Source of the DNA: Candidatus Fermentibacterota bacterium
Lineage (GTDB): Bacteria > JAFGKV01
Assembly (NCBI GenBank): GCA_016928395.1
Contig: JAFGKV010000271.1
Location: 1 to 26,434, forward strand
Reading direction: 5' to 3'
DNA length: 26,434 bases
Positions within the stretch are counted from its first letter, which is position 1, and each line of letters begins with the position of its first letter. Under the pieces are notes generated by a model. It made no database searches, had not been told where the DNA came from, and was given only the letters and a program-made list of their open reading frames with translations. Both the position numbers and the translations under genes were made by a program. Shown piece by piece: positions 1 to 8,496 of the stretch.

Positions 1-54
1 ACCTTCGAGAACTCCGCGACGCTGTTCGGGGTTACCCTCTCCCACGCCTTCTAA
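1..54 (+). CDS. C-terminal end of an outer-membrane beta-barrel-like protein (5' partial)
   Basis: The frame is open from the first base and stops at TAA (52-54). The visible tail is TFENSATLFGVTLSHAF. Alternating hydrophobic residues ending in a C-terminal Phe are the usual signal of the last strand of outer-membrane beta-barrels, recognised by the BAM complex. A strong GC hairpin follows 20 nt later, as expected for the true end of a gene. Only 17 residues are visible, so the family cannot be named; an outer-membrane location is an inference from the last residues alone. Confidence 0.45.
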   Translation, partial: TFENSATLFGVTLSHAF

Positions 55-74
55 GCGAATCATCCTGCGCTTCT

Positions 75-102
75 GACGGCCCCGGCCCCTGCCGGGGCCG
101 TC
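75..102 (+). terminator. GC-rich terminator-like hairpin
   Basis: A perfect 12-bp inverted repeat (75-86 pairing with 91-102) with a 4-nt loop lies just after the upstream stop codon. The trailing sequence is only modestly T-rich, so it is not a textbook intrinsic terminator. It lies between converging genes and may serve both strands. Confidence 0.6.
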
Positions 103-267
103 GTGCTGTTGCCGCCATCCATCTGAACTAGGCGTCGGTTCGGCTGCAAAACCCGGATACCGAAAGAGTGGGACGTACCCCTGGACAACTCATGACGGGG
201 TATCTTTCCCACAGATTCACGAACTCTATACTGTCACCGTGCGTGAGAACAAAGAGCATTGCCAGTC

Positions 268-1401
268 TTAGCACTCGCGGGATCGCAGGTATGACTCCAT
301 CTGTTGAATCGTGTTCAAATTTGGGATGACTGTCAAACCCAGATCGGCCAGATCGACGAACGCGACATCCCGCCCGACATACAATGGCCGGATCCGCCGC
401 TGTCCCGCGTTCAAAAGACGCTCTGCATCGGGTAGAAGACGCCGGCGATACACGGCCAGCAGAGGCTCCAGCATGGCACCGGCGCCTTGCGGCACGGCCG
501 CTTCGTGACAAAGAGCCGCGTCCAGCAGTCGTGTCACAAGTCTCTCGGGAATCTCGGGGAGGTCGCAGGCCACCACCAGGTTGCGATCGCTGGCGCTGGC
601 GGCAAGGCATGATGCCAGACCCATGAGAGGGCCCTGGCCGGCAACGCGATCGGCCACAATTCTAACCCGGGGGGGCAAAGGCCCAGAGGTCGCATCCCCG
701 ACGCCAACAATGACCTCACGGACAAGGTGCCGGATCTGCGTGATCACCATTTCCAGCAACGTGATGCCGCCCATAGACACGGCACGTTTGTCTCTGCCCA
801 TGCGCCGGCTGGCCCCACCCGCCAGCACGATGCCGGTCGGCGGCTCACGCAACTGCCACCTCTGCCGCACGATATCGAGGGCTTCCAGACGAAGGTCGAA
901 GCTCTGGCCGTCGAACCGCACCTCTCGGTCAGCGAATCGCTCCACAGCCCTTGCCGTTGCCTTGGCCGGCCCCGACCCCTCACGCCGAAGCATGAGGAAC
1001 AGGTCGGGATCGAGCACCGTGCGAAGACGGTTGGATTCCACCACCGCCACGCTTCCCGCCAGAGCCTCGCACAGGGCCTGTGCCCCCGCCATCAGGTGAT
1101 CCTCACGAACCTTCAGCCAGAGAACCCGCCCCGCCCCGGCCTCTTTCATGCGGGCGGTATCCTTGCCCAAAGCGCTGTCGTCGGCATCCGTGAGGCAAAA
1201 AGGGCCGTCAAAGGATGAACAGGCGCCGCAGCCCTCCCCTCCCCTGGGGCATTTCCCCTTCCCTTGTGGTTCCGTCGTGGTGACCTTTACAGCGATGATG
1301 GGGCAATGAGCAAGGAAGCGTCGGAGTATACGGCAGGCTAGTTCAGTCTTGCCGGCATCCCGATTGGCAGATCCGATCAAGAGGACACCGGGGGCCCGCA
1401 A
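268..1401 (-). CDS. mobA: MobB-like/MobA fusion: molybdenum cofactor guanylyltransferase with N-terminal P-loop domain
   Basis: The protein (377 aa from a TTG start) has two domains. Residues 1 to about 180 form a MobB-like P-loop domain with GSANRDAGKT as Walker A. Residues from about 188 are MobA, opening with the nucleotide-binding loop GIVLAGGASRRMGRDK and keeping the GPLMGL and ACDLPE motifs. MobA transfers GMP from GTP to molybdopterin to make MGD. The N-domain carries a Cys cluster at C51, C58, C61 and C69, suggesting a metal site. It lies downstream of a Mo/W formate dehydrogenase and its channel, consistent with cofactor supply. The start is unsure: TTG at 1401 has a poor ribosome site, whereas a GGAGG at 1449-1445 sits 7 nt before an in-frame CTG at 1437, which would add 12 residues. 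Confidence 0.9.
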   Translation of the reverse strand: MRAPGVLLIGSANRDAGKTELACRILRRFLAHCPIIAVKVTTTEPQGKGKCPRGGEGCGACSSFDGPFCLTDADDSALGKDTARMKEAGAGRVLWLKVREDHLMAGAQALCEALAGSVAVVESNRLRTVLDPDLFLMLRREGSGPAKATARAVERFADREVRFDGQSFDLRLEALDIVRQRWQLREPPTGIVLAGGASRRMGRDKRAVSMGGITLLEMVITQIRHLVREVIVGVGDATSGPLPPRVRIVADRVAGQGPLMGLASCLAASASDRNLVVACDLPEIPERLVTRLLDAALCHEAAVPQGAGAMLEPLLAVYRRRLLPDAERLLNAGQRRIRPLYVGRDVAFVDLADLGLTVIPNLNTIQQMESYLRSREC

Positions 1402-1511
1402 CCGCGCGCCCCCGGTGTCGTTAGACGTGGAGTTCAGACCATTTCCTCCGGGCGCTGCATCGCCGCCTGAGACCCGAGGAGTTCATGGCGAGACGCCTTG
1501 GAGTCTTCAGA

Positions 1512-2303
1512 TTACTTCTGTGGCTCCGGTACGGTACACGCACACTTCTTGAAGGCCATGTAATAGATGAACGCAACAAACCCGGCTCCGCCGACGATAT
1601 TTCCCAGCGTTGCCCACAGCAGATTGTTCATCATGCCACCCCAGGAAACCGTCGCGGGACTCAGAATCTTCCCAATCGGGATGAAGTACATGTTCGCCAC
1701 GCTGTGCTCAAAACCGGAGGTAACGAAGGCCATGATTGGGAAGAAAATGCCGAAAATCTTCCCTACGATGTCGTGGGACGCGAGTGCCAGCCACACGGCG
1801 AGACACACGAGCCAGTTACACATAATGGCCCTGAAGAAGATCTGCATCGTGGGAAGTCCGGCCTTCATCGATGCGATTGCCACTGCTTTCTCAGCAACCT
1901 TCCCGGCCACGAGCCCACTTTCCGACATGAACCACACCAGCAGAAGGGACCCTATCAGATTCGCGACCCAGACGTAGAGCCAGTACTTGAGCATCGTCAC
2001 GAACTTGGTGTTGCCACCCAACACCGACATGAAGATCAGATTGTTGCCCGTGAAGAGCTCCGCTCCGGCGATCACCACCAACATGAGGCCGACGCTGAAC
2101 ACGGCACCGCCCAAGAATATGTTGATGCCTGGGTCCTCAACATTCGCCATAACCCTGGTGGCGAGCTGGGCTCCGAACGCTATGAATGCTCCGGCAAGAA
2201 TGCCAAGTATCATCACCTGCCAGAAAGACAGTTGACACTTCTTGACACCAACCTGCGACATCACGCTTTCCGCGATATTCGCGGGGGCGTTGAAACTGGA
2301 CAT
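1512..2303 (-). CDS. focA: Formate/nitrite transporter family channel (FocA-type)
   Basis: This 263-aa membrane protein has about six hydrophobic segments. It shows both hallmarks of the FNT family: AGAELFTGNN after the second or third helix, and GFEHSVANMYFIPIGK with the conserved central His. FNT proteins form pentameric channels for formate, nitrite or hydrosulfide. Proximity to a formate dehydrogenase makes formate the likely substrate, by inference. The ATG at 2303 is chosen because AAGGAGAGG precedes it closely and the family N-terminus begins here; the open frame continues 63 codons upstream but that part does not look like protein. It lies 437 nt downstream of fdhB, so it may have its own promoter. 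Confidence 0.9.
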   Translation of the reverse strand: MSSFNAPANIAESVMSQVGVKKCQLSFWQVMILGILAGAFIAFGAQLATRVMANVEDPGINIFLGGAVFSVGLMLVVIAGAELFTGNNLIFMSVLGGNTKFVTMLKYWLYVWVANLIGSLLLVWFMSESGLVAGKVAEKAVAIASMKAGLPTMQIFFRAIMCNWLVCLAVWLALASHDIVGKIFGIFFPIMAFVTSGFEHSVANMYFIPIGKILSPATVSWGGMMNNLLWATLGNIVGGAGFVAFIYYMAFKKCACTVPEPQK

Positions 2304-2740
2304 GCTCCTCTCCTTTTCTTTGCCTTTGTGGTTTCGGCGTCTGCTTGAGCTCGCTCGCGAACATACGCCAACGGGGCCCGTGGCGGGGCCTGACTGCAAA
2401 AGCCTCGCCTTTCTCTCCTCTGCGCAGCCCAACTCGCAGGAAACCCAGGCCATTGGCCAGAGACCGGGTAGCCAGCGTGTTAGGCGATCCATCCCCGCCC
2501 CCCTTCAGCGCCTTCTCTTACACGGTTTCACTCCTCTCGTTGAAGTCCGCACCCAGCGGCGCTCACCCGCGGTCGCCCGCGCGGTTCGACGCCGACACGC
2601 CTGACGAAGACTCGTGTTAGGGAGGCCGACCGGCACTCCCACCATCACTGCTGGTCCACCGCTCCTCAGCAAATCGGCAGCCGAAAGGTCTCACAACGGC
2701 CCTCGGCCGATCTATGCGACACGGTGCATCCGGCCACGCC
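2304..2740. other. Gene-free interval between fdhB and focA
   Basis: No convincing coding sequence was found in either strand of these 437 nt. I looked for a selenocysteine tRNA because of the neighbouring Sec gene, but no cloverleaf could be folded. It contains the focA ribosome-binding site at its left end and a hairpin at 2620-2640. No clear sigma-70 promoter for focA was seen. Confidence 0.6.
2620..2640 (-). terminator. Hairpin downstream of fdhB
   Basis: A two-tier inverted repeat: an outer 5-bp stem (GGGAG/CTCCC) encloses an inner 4-bp GCCG/CGGC stem. It lies about 100 nt past the fdhB stop and before focA. There is no U-run, so it may be a processing or attenuation element instead of a terminator. 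Confidence 0.3.
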
Positions 2741-4573
2741 TTAGTGGCTGCTTGCGGTATAGTACCTCCCCAAAGAGCGATCACAGGCCGCACACCCGTA
2801 GTCGGCCCGGCAATGCGCTTCGAACTCGGCCGGGAAGTTCTTCACCAGAGTTTCCAGCGGCATGATGGGCGACTGGCCCAATGCGCACAAAGAGGTCTTC
2901 TTCATGAGGGCCGCCGTCTCCCGCATCTTCTCGACATCCGCCCACTCGGCGGTCCTCTGCGCTAGGCGCCGGGCGGTATGATGGAGTTGGGCGGTGCCAA
3001 CGCGGCAGGGCACGCATTGCCCGCACGACTCATGCTCGAAGAACGACATGGTCTGCACCAGAAAATCCACAGGGCACGTGGTCTGGTCGCACACCAAGAC
3101 CACGCCGGATCCCAAAGTAACGCCGTGTTTCATGGGAGTATCGATGTCAAGCGGAAGATCCATCAGATCCTCGCACAGCACACCACCGGCACTGCCTCCG
3201 ACTTGGGCGAACTTGAAATGAGAACCCTCGCGAAGCCCCCGCCCATATACATCGATGATCTCGCGCAGCGTAGCGCCCATGGGAAGTTCAACCAGGCCGG
3301 TCCGGTTCAGAACGCCCGAGAGGCAGAATAGCTTGGTGCCGGGGCATGACAGCGTGCCGACCTCCTTGAACCACTCCGCACCCCTCTGCAGGATCATCGG
3401 CACGGACATGAGGGTCTCCACATTATTGACCGTGCTGGGGCTGCCCTGGAACCCGGCTTGCCCCGGGAACGGAGGCTTGAAGCGGGGATACCCGCGGAGA
3501 CCCTCCATGGAGTTCATCAATGAGGTTTCCTCGCCGCACACATAGGCGCCGCCGCCTTCCTTGATGAACACATCGAAACTGAAGCCTGATCCGAACAGGT
3601 CTTCCCCTAGGCATCCGTCCAGGCGGGCCTGGTCGATGGCCCTCTGCAGGATGTCGATGGACCGGCGATACTCTCCCCGGACATAGATATACCCGACGGT
3701 GGCATCGGTGGCGAAACCACAGATCGCCATACCCTCCAAGAGCAGGTGGGGATCGCCTTCCATGAGCACCCGGTCCTTGAAAGTCCCGGGTTCTCCCTCA
3801 TCGGCATTGCAGATGACGTACTTCTGCATGGGGCCCTTGACCACAAACGACCACTTGAGGCCCGCGGGGAACCCCGCGCCTCCGCGGCCGCGAAGCCCGG
3901 AGTCCTTGACGACGGCCACCACGTCCGCTGGGCTCATTCCCACCGCGCGGCGCAAGCCGGTATAGCCGCCCGCCTCGCGGTAGCGTGCGATCTCGCCCGG
4001 ATCCACGCGGCCTATGTGGGCCAGCAGTCGCGCGGTCTGCCGCTCATCGTGGATGATGGTGGCAGCCGCGGAAGTCTCCGGCCCGCACCCTTCACCGTCG
4101 CCGGATGCACCTGCCCGGTAGAATTGCAGGATGGAGGCCAGCCGTTCCTCGGTGAGATTGCCATGAAGATCGTAGTTCACCATCATGGCCGGCGCCACCG
4201 AGCATGCGCCCAGGCACTCGCATGTTTCCAGATAGAACATGCCGTCGGCAGTGGCTTCTTTCTCCCTAATGCCCAGGAGACGGCCGATGGCTTCCAGTAC
4301 ATTGATGGCGCCCGAGGTGTGACACGGCGTTGACTTGCAGACCCTGATTACGTACCGCGCCCTGGGAGCGGTCTTGAACATCGTGTAGAAGTCGACAAAA
4401 CCGGCCAGCGCGCTGGGAGGCAGATTCATCTCCTCCGCAACCCCCTCCAGTACGGTCGGCGCCAGGACATTGCGTTCGGAGAGCGTCTCCAGTTCGCGCA
4501 GGATCGCCATCAGGTGTTCCCGCTCGCTCCCGAACTTCTCGACGACCGAGCGGATAGTGTCTTTTGCGATCAT
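2741..4573 (-). CDS. fdhB: NAD-dependent formate dehydrogenase diaphorase subunit, NuoE-NuoF fusion
   Basis: A 610-aa fusion. Residues 1 to about 155 are a NuoE-type thioredoxin-like [2Fe-2S] domain with ligands C79, C84, C120 and C124. Residues from about 180 are NuoF, with the FMN/NADH-binding glycine loop GRGGAGFPAGLKW (229-241), the CNADEGEPGTFKDR segment, and a [4Fe-4S] site C517-x2-C520-x2-C523 plus C563. The role is to pass electrons between FdhA iron-sulfur centres and NAD(H). It lacks the C-terminal two-cluster ferredoxin extension found in many HydB/NfnB-type relatives, ending instead in a short tail with three Cys (HCRADYGCAAC). Its ATG shares bases with the fdhA stop (ATGA, 4573-4570), so coupled translation is likely. 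NAD versus NADP use cannot be told from the sequence. Confidence 0.93.
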   Translation of the reverse strand: MIAKDTIRSVVEKFGSEREHLMAILRELETLSERNVLAPTVLEGVAEEMNLPPSALAGFVDFYTMFKTAPRARYVIRVCKSTPCHTSGAINVLEAIGRLLGIREKEATADGMFYLETCECLGACSVAPAMMVNYDLHGNLTEERLASILQFYRAGASGDGEGCGPETSAAATIIHDERQTARLLAHIGRVDPGEIARYREAGGYTGLRRAVGMSPADVVAVVKDSGLRGRGGAGFPAGLKWSFVVKGPMQKYVICNADEGEPGTFKDRVLMEGDPHLLLEGMAICGFATDATVGYIYVRGEYRRSIDILQRAIDQARLDGCLGEDLFGSGFSFDVFIKEGGGAYVCGEETSLMNSMEGLRGYPRFKPPFPGQAGFQGSPSTVNNVETLMSVPMILQRGAEWFKEVGTLSCPGTKLFCLSGVLNRTGLVELPMGATLREIIDVYGRGLREGSHFKFAQVGGSAGGVLCEDLMDLPLDIDTPMKHGVTLGSGVVLVCDQTTCPVDFLVQTMSFFEHESCGQCVPCRVGTAQLHHTARRLAQRTAEWADVEKMRETAALMKKTSLCALGQSPIMPLETLVKNFPAEFEAHCRADYGCAACDRSLGRYYTASSH

Positions 4574-7287
4574 CGCACATCCTCCCGGGGATACACCTTC
4601 TCCACTTTGCAGGCACAGACCTTGAACTCCGGGATCTTGCAGGCCGGATCCAAGGCATCGATGGTCAACACATTGGCGGCCGCCTCCCGGAAGTGGAAGG
4701 GAATGAACACCACATTGGCCTTGGGGCGGTCGCTTATGAAGGCCTTAAGCCGGAGGCTGCCCCGGCGAGTCGAAACCGAGACGATCTCCCCGTCGCTGAC
4801 GTCGATGTTCCTGGCATCGTTGGGGCCGATCTCCACGTAGGGACCGGGCACTATCTCATTCAGGATTCTTGAGTTTCGGCTCATGGTGCCCGTGTGGAAA
4901 TGCTCGAGAACCCGGCCCGTGGTCAAGACCATGGGGTATTCGGGATCCACTTCTTCCGCTGGTGGGGTGTAGTCAATGGGTGTAAGAAGGCCCAGACCCC
5001 TGGCAAAACGGTCTTTGTGCAGGAACTGGGTACCCGGATGGCCCTCAGTCGGGCATGGCCACTGCAGAAGTTCCCTGTCGAGCCGTTCCCAGGTCATGCC
5101 TGCATACGACGGGGTCACGCCCCGCATCTCGTCGAAGATCTCCTCGGCGCCCCGATAATCCCACTGGGCGCCCAGCCGATTCGCCAGAGCCTGTGTGATC
5201 CACCAGTCCTCGCGGTCGTCACCCACCGGCTCCACCACGCGATGCATCAGCTGCACACGCCGTTCGGTATTGGATACCGTGCCCTCCTTCTCGAGGAAAG
5301 AGTAGCTGGGAAGCACCACATGGGCGTATTCGGCGGTCTCGGTCAGGACTATGTCCTGCACGATGAGCAGGTCGAGGGCCTTCAGCGCTTCGATGACGTG
5401 ATGCTGATTGGGATCAGACAAGACCGGGTTCTCACCCATGATGTAGAGCGCGCGAACTTTGCCGTCGATGGCCGCATTCAGGGATTCCACGATAGTCAAA
5501 CCGGGCGTCTCCGGAAGGGAGGGTACGCCCCATGCCTGCTCGAACTTCTTGCGGGCATCGGGATTGGTCACCGGCTGGTAGGCAGGGAACACATTGGGCA
5601 GACCGCCCATGTCGCACGCGCCCTGCACATTGCTCTGGCCGCGCAACGGGTTCACTCCTCCTCCCGCGACGCCGAGGTTGCCCAGAAGCATCTGCAGATT
5701 GGCCACCGATTTGACACCGTTCACACCGGACTTGAACTGGGTGATGCCCATGCAATAGTAGAGTGCCATGGGTTTCGCAGCCGCCAGCAACCGCGCAGCC
5801 GCCACAATCTGATCGGGATCGGCAAGACCGCAGATCCCGGCAACGTATTCCGGTGTGTACTTCTGCAGCGTCTGCTCCAAGGCCTCGAATCCCTCGCAGC
5901 GGGTTTGAACATAGGCTGCGTCGTGCAGGCCTTCGCGCAGGATGACATGCATCAGCCCGTTGAGCAGGGCGATATTCGTACCCGGCAGGATCTGAAGGAA
6001 AATATCCGCGTATCGCGCCATCTCGATCTTCCGGGGATCAGCGACCACCAGCTTCTTCCCGCCGTGGATCACCGCCTTCTTGATCATGGACGCGATGACC
6101 GGATGATTTTCGGTGGTGTTCGAGCCGATAATGAAGAACGCCTCGGAGACCGGAATCTCACGGATGGAGTTAGTCATGGCGCCCGAGCCCAACGTGGCCG
6201 CCAGACCGGCGACCGTTGAGCTGTGTCAAAGCCGTGCGCAGTGATCAACATTGTTCGTGCCGATCACTCCGCGCATGAACTTCTGGAGGAGGTAGTTTTC
6301 CTCGTTGGTGCACTTGGCCGATGTAAAGGACATGACGGCATCAGGCCCATGCTCGGCCTTGATCGTGGCCAGGCGACCCGCCGCATAGTCAAGGGCCTCA
6401 TCCCATGTGGCCTCGACGAGCTGGCCTTCCTTGCGGATCAGCGGGGTCTTCAGACGCTTCGGGCTCTGTACGAAATCGAAGCCAAAGCGTCCCTTCACGC
6501 ACAGGTGCCCGCGGTTCGGGCCGTGGATCGACCCCTCCGCCTTCACCAGTTGTCCTTCGCGGTTGGTGAAGAAGTTGATCTGACAGCCGACACCGCAATA
6601 GACGCACACGCTGTTGCGAGAGGTGAGCTCCCAGGCCTGTCCGCGACCCAGGACCGTCTGAAATGATAGTGCGCCGGTTGGGCAGAGCTGCACGCACTGA
6701 CCGCACTGCACGCACTCCGACTCGCCAAGCAGGTCTCTGATGCCAGTGGTCAGATGGGTATGGCTGCCGCGACCGGCGAAATTCCACACCCTGCTCAGTT
6801 GGATCTCTTCGCATGCCTTCACGCAGCGTCCGCAGAGGACGCAGCGGTTCTCCTCCCGCCGCAGACCCTCACTGGAGCTGACATCCCGCACGCGAAGATT
6901 CCGTGGCGCGCTGCTCGGCGGAGGCACATCAATGCCGTGCTCGAAGCACAGCGACTGAAGCTCACACGCACCGTTGGCCTCACAGTACAGGCAGTTGTGA
7001 TCACCCTCGGCCAGGAGGAAGTTCAGTATGCCTCTGCGCATATCGAGAATCTCGGGATCCACGGTGACGATATCCATCCCAGGCGCCACCGGCTCCGTGC
7101 ATGCCGTCTTGTACATGGTCTTGTTCACGCGCACGGCGCAGACACGGCACGCGCCGGTGCGGCTGATCTGGGAATGGTAGCACAGGGTCGGAATCCGCAC
7201 GCCATGGGCAGCGGCTGCATCGAGGATGGTCTGGCCTCGTTCGCATTCCACCGTTTTCCCGTTAAGCTTGATCTGTATCGTTGCCAT
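4570..7287 (-). CDS. fdhA: Selenocysteine-containing formate dehydrogenase catalytic subunit (UGA read-through)
   Basis: Two open segments (7287-6229 and 6225-4570) are one gene of 905 aa interrupted by an in-frame TGA at 6228-6226. The context is [27 protein letters not shown], exactly the Sec/Cys active-site position of FdhF/FdhA enzymes (residue 354). N-terminal clusters follow the NuoG-like order: [2Fe-2S] C36, C47, C50, C63; C99/C102/C108 with H97; two ferredoxin-type [4Fe-4S] sites (C149/152/155/159 and C192/195/198/202); then the molybdopterin-proximal [4Fe-4S] C228/231/235/263. The remainder is the molybdopterin oxidoreductase and dinucleotide-binding domain. It interconverts formate and CO2 at a Mo or W bis-MGD centre, probably in the cytoplasm since no Tat signal is present. 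GGGAAGG precedes the ATG at 7287. Confidence 0.95.
6191..6228 (-). promoter_or_regulatory. bSECIS-type selenocysteine insertion hairpin in fdhA
   Basis: Immediately 3' of the UGA (6228-6226) the mRNA can form a stem-loop. An inner 4-bp stem CGCC/GGCG (6211-6208 with 6202-6199) closes a GGUCU apical loop, and AACG/CGUU (6217-6214 with 6194-6191) forms the lower stem, with an irregular internal part. The GGUCU loop starts 18 nt after the UGA, as in E. coli fdhF, where this loop binds SelB. The geometry and codon context make read-through far more likely than a nonsense mutation. Confidence 0.88.
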
Positions 7288-7296
7288 TGCCTTCCC

Positions 7297-7698
7297 TCAG
7301 GAACGTGTACGTTGGGCCAGAACTTTGCGGATGGTCTCGACGAGTTTCTTCGGTGCGATGGGCTTTTCCAGGAACATGTCGACGGGCCAGGGCCTGTCGG
7401 TGATATACTGGAAGGTTTCCACGTAATCCTTCGACTGAGACATTGCCGTCAGCATCACGATTGGAATCTCCTTGGTTTCCTCGCTGTTCTGCAGCTCGTA
7501 CGCCAGGTCGAAACCCTCCGTGTCCGTTGCCATCATCACGTCAAGCAGAATCAAGGCCGGCGCTTGTTGGGCAATCCTTGTGCGGGCCTCGCTCCCATCG
7601 CGGGCGGCGGTGACATCATAGCCTTCCGCCTCCAGAGTGATCCTGACTGCTTCAACCAGATCCGGATCATCATCGACTACGAGTATTTCCTGGGCCAT
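7297..7698 (-). CDS. Single-domain response regulator (CheY-like receiver)
   Basis: A 133-aa protein made only of a receiver domain. It has the acidic cluster D9-D10-D11, the phospho-acceptor D53 in LILLDVMM, the Thr switch in IVMLTAM, and the conserved Lys in FLEKPI. There is no output domain. A roughly 15-residue stretch between the Thr switch and the Lys motif (SQSKDYVETFQYITDRPWPV) is longer than in CheY. It ends 9 nt before fdhA, so it is probably the first gene of the fdh operon. No histidine kinase is adjacent, so its partner is unknown. AAGGAG lies 11 nt upstream of the ATG at 7698, a little far but usable. Confidence 0.9.
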   Translation of the reverse strand: MAQEILVVDDDPDLVEAVRITLEAEGYDVTAARDGSEARTRIAQQAPALILLDVMMATDTEGFDLAYELQNSEETKEIPIVMLTAMSQSKDYVETFQYITDRPWPVDMFLEKPIAPKKLVETIRKVLAQRTRS

Positions 7699-8496
7699 GG
7701 CGGCGTTCGCTCCTTCCCGGTGCGCAAAACCAGGTGGGTCGGGGACGAATCGGCAGTCCCGTCCGCTCCGAAAGCCCGCGCCCGGAACACGGCGCCCGGA
7801 ACCACCTTCTTCTACGGTTGATATTCGACATTCTCCTGTTCGGGCGACGGGAGCAACGCCTCATGAGCACCGCCGTCGGATCCCTTCGCCACGGAATCGG
7901 CGGCATGCAGGCCTGCCGATTTCAGAATTCAAGCCGATGCCGAAGCGAGCGCAAACCCGCAACCGCACCGGCCACGTTTCGTAGCATCCGCCCGCGGCAT
8001 ATGCCGCAACGAATCTGGGGCTTTGCAGACGGAGGTCCGTGATGCAACCCACCGCATCGGCGATGATTGCATAGAACGGACTACCATCCGTAAATGCCCG
8101 CAAACCCTACAAGTATATGGGGGTAGCTTCAGTATCTCAAGTGGTAAGAGCGGGCTCGTTTCGCAAGGAGTTCGCTGCGTATGGCTCGTGCTTCCTTGTC
8201 CTTCAGGCGCCCCCTTGGCCGCCTCATTTCCCGCCCGTGCTCTGGCTGGCTCTCCTGGTATCAGCAACTAGAGCACATCTTGGGACGTCGAAGTCTCGGA
8301 ACGGAAATTGCGTGTTTGGCCTACGAGTGGTACGCGAGACACCGACGTAGGCCTTTGTTCCGGCCGACTTTGGAGCGCAGTTGCGGGACGACCCACCCGG
8401 TGTGTACGATGAAGTTCTGTATGCCGAGCCGGTCAGGACCACGAGAGGCCGGACGAATCCCGTAGGGTTCTCTCGGTACGCGACAATGAGGAGTAC
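7699..8496. other. Gene-free interval upstream of the fdh operon and msrBA
   Basis: Almost 800 nt between divergent genes, without a convincing gene. A short minus-strand open frame (7861-8103) lacks a good start and has weak third-position GC bias, so it is not called. The interval holds a perfect 14-bp palindrome (7994-8007), a smaller one at 8029-8040, and a possible msrBA promoter (TTGCGG at 8381, 18 nt, TACGAT at 8405). It probably carries the control region of both operons. Confidence 0.5.
7994..8007. promoter_or_regulatory. 14-bp perfect palindrome upstream of the fdh operon
   Basis: GCGGCATATGCCGC is self-complementary over its whole length. A second inverted repeat, ACGGA-GG-TCCGT, lies 22 nt further right (8029-8040). 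Both lie about 300 nt upstream of the response regulator start and could be dimeric-regulator sites. No regulator can be named. Confidence 0.3.

Noticed and set aside
1485-2348. A 287-aa plus-strand open frame opposite focA
   Set aside because: It is the antisense shadow of the FocA gene; the minus-strand product has clear FNT signatures.
2304-2492. A 63-residue N-terminal extension of FocA
   Set aside because: The extension is low-quality, Arg/Ser-rich sequence; the family N-terminus and a strong ribosome site both point to 2303.
2521-2640. Selenocysteine tRNA (selC) near the Sec gene, suggested by GGTTCGAC on the plus strand and GGACTTCAA on the minus strand
   Set aside because: Neither strand gives matching acceptor, anticodon and T stems.
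6226-6228. The TGA within fdhA as a pseudogene-making nonsense mutation
   Set aside because: It falls precisely on the active-site Sec position, both flanks are intact, and an SECIS-like hairpin with the right loop and spacing follows.
7959-7974. Sigma-54 promoter for the fdh operon (TGGCCGGTGCGGTTGC on the minus strand)
   Set aside because: GG and GC are separated by 11 nt instead of the required 10, and the flanks match poorly.
7861-8103. An 80-aa minus-strand open frame upstream of the response regulator
   Set aside because: It relies on a TTG without ribosome site, shows no family match I recognise and has weaker third-position GC than neighbouring genes.
8118-8200. tRNA-like sequence with a CAAGTGGTAAGAGC D-arm resemblance
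   Set aside because: No anticodon stem or T-arm pairs at the needed distance.
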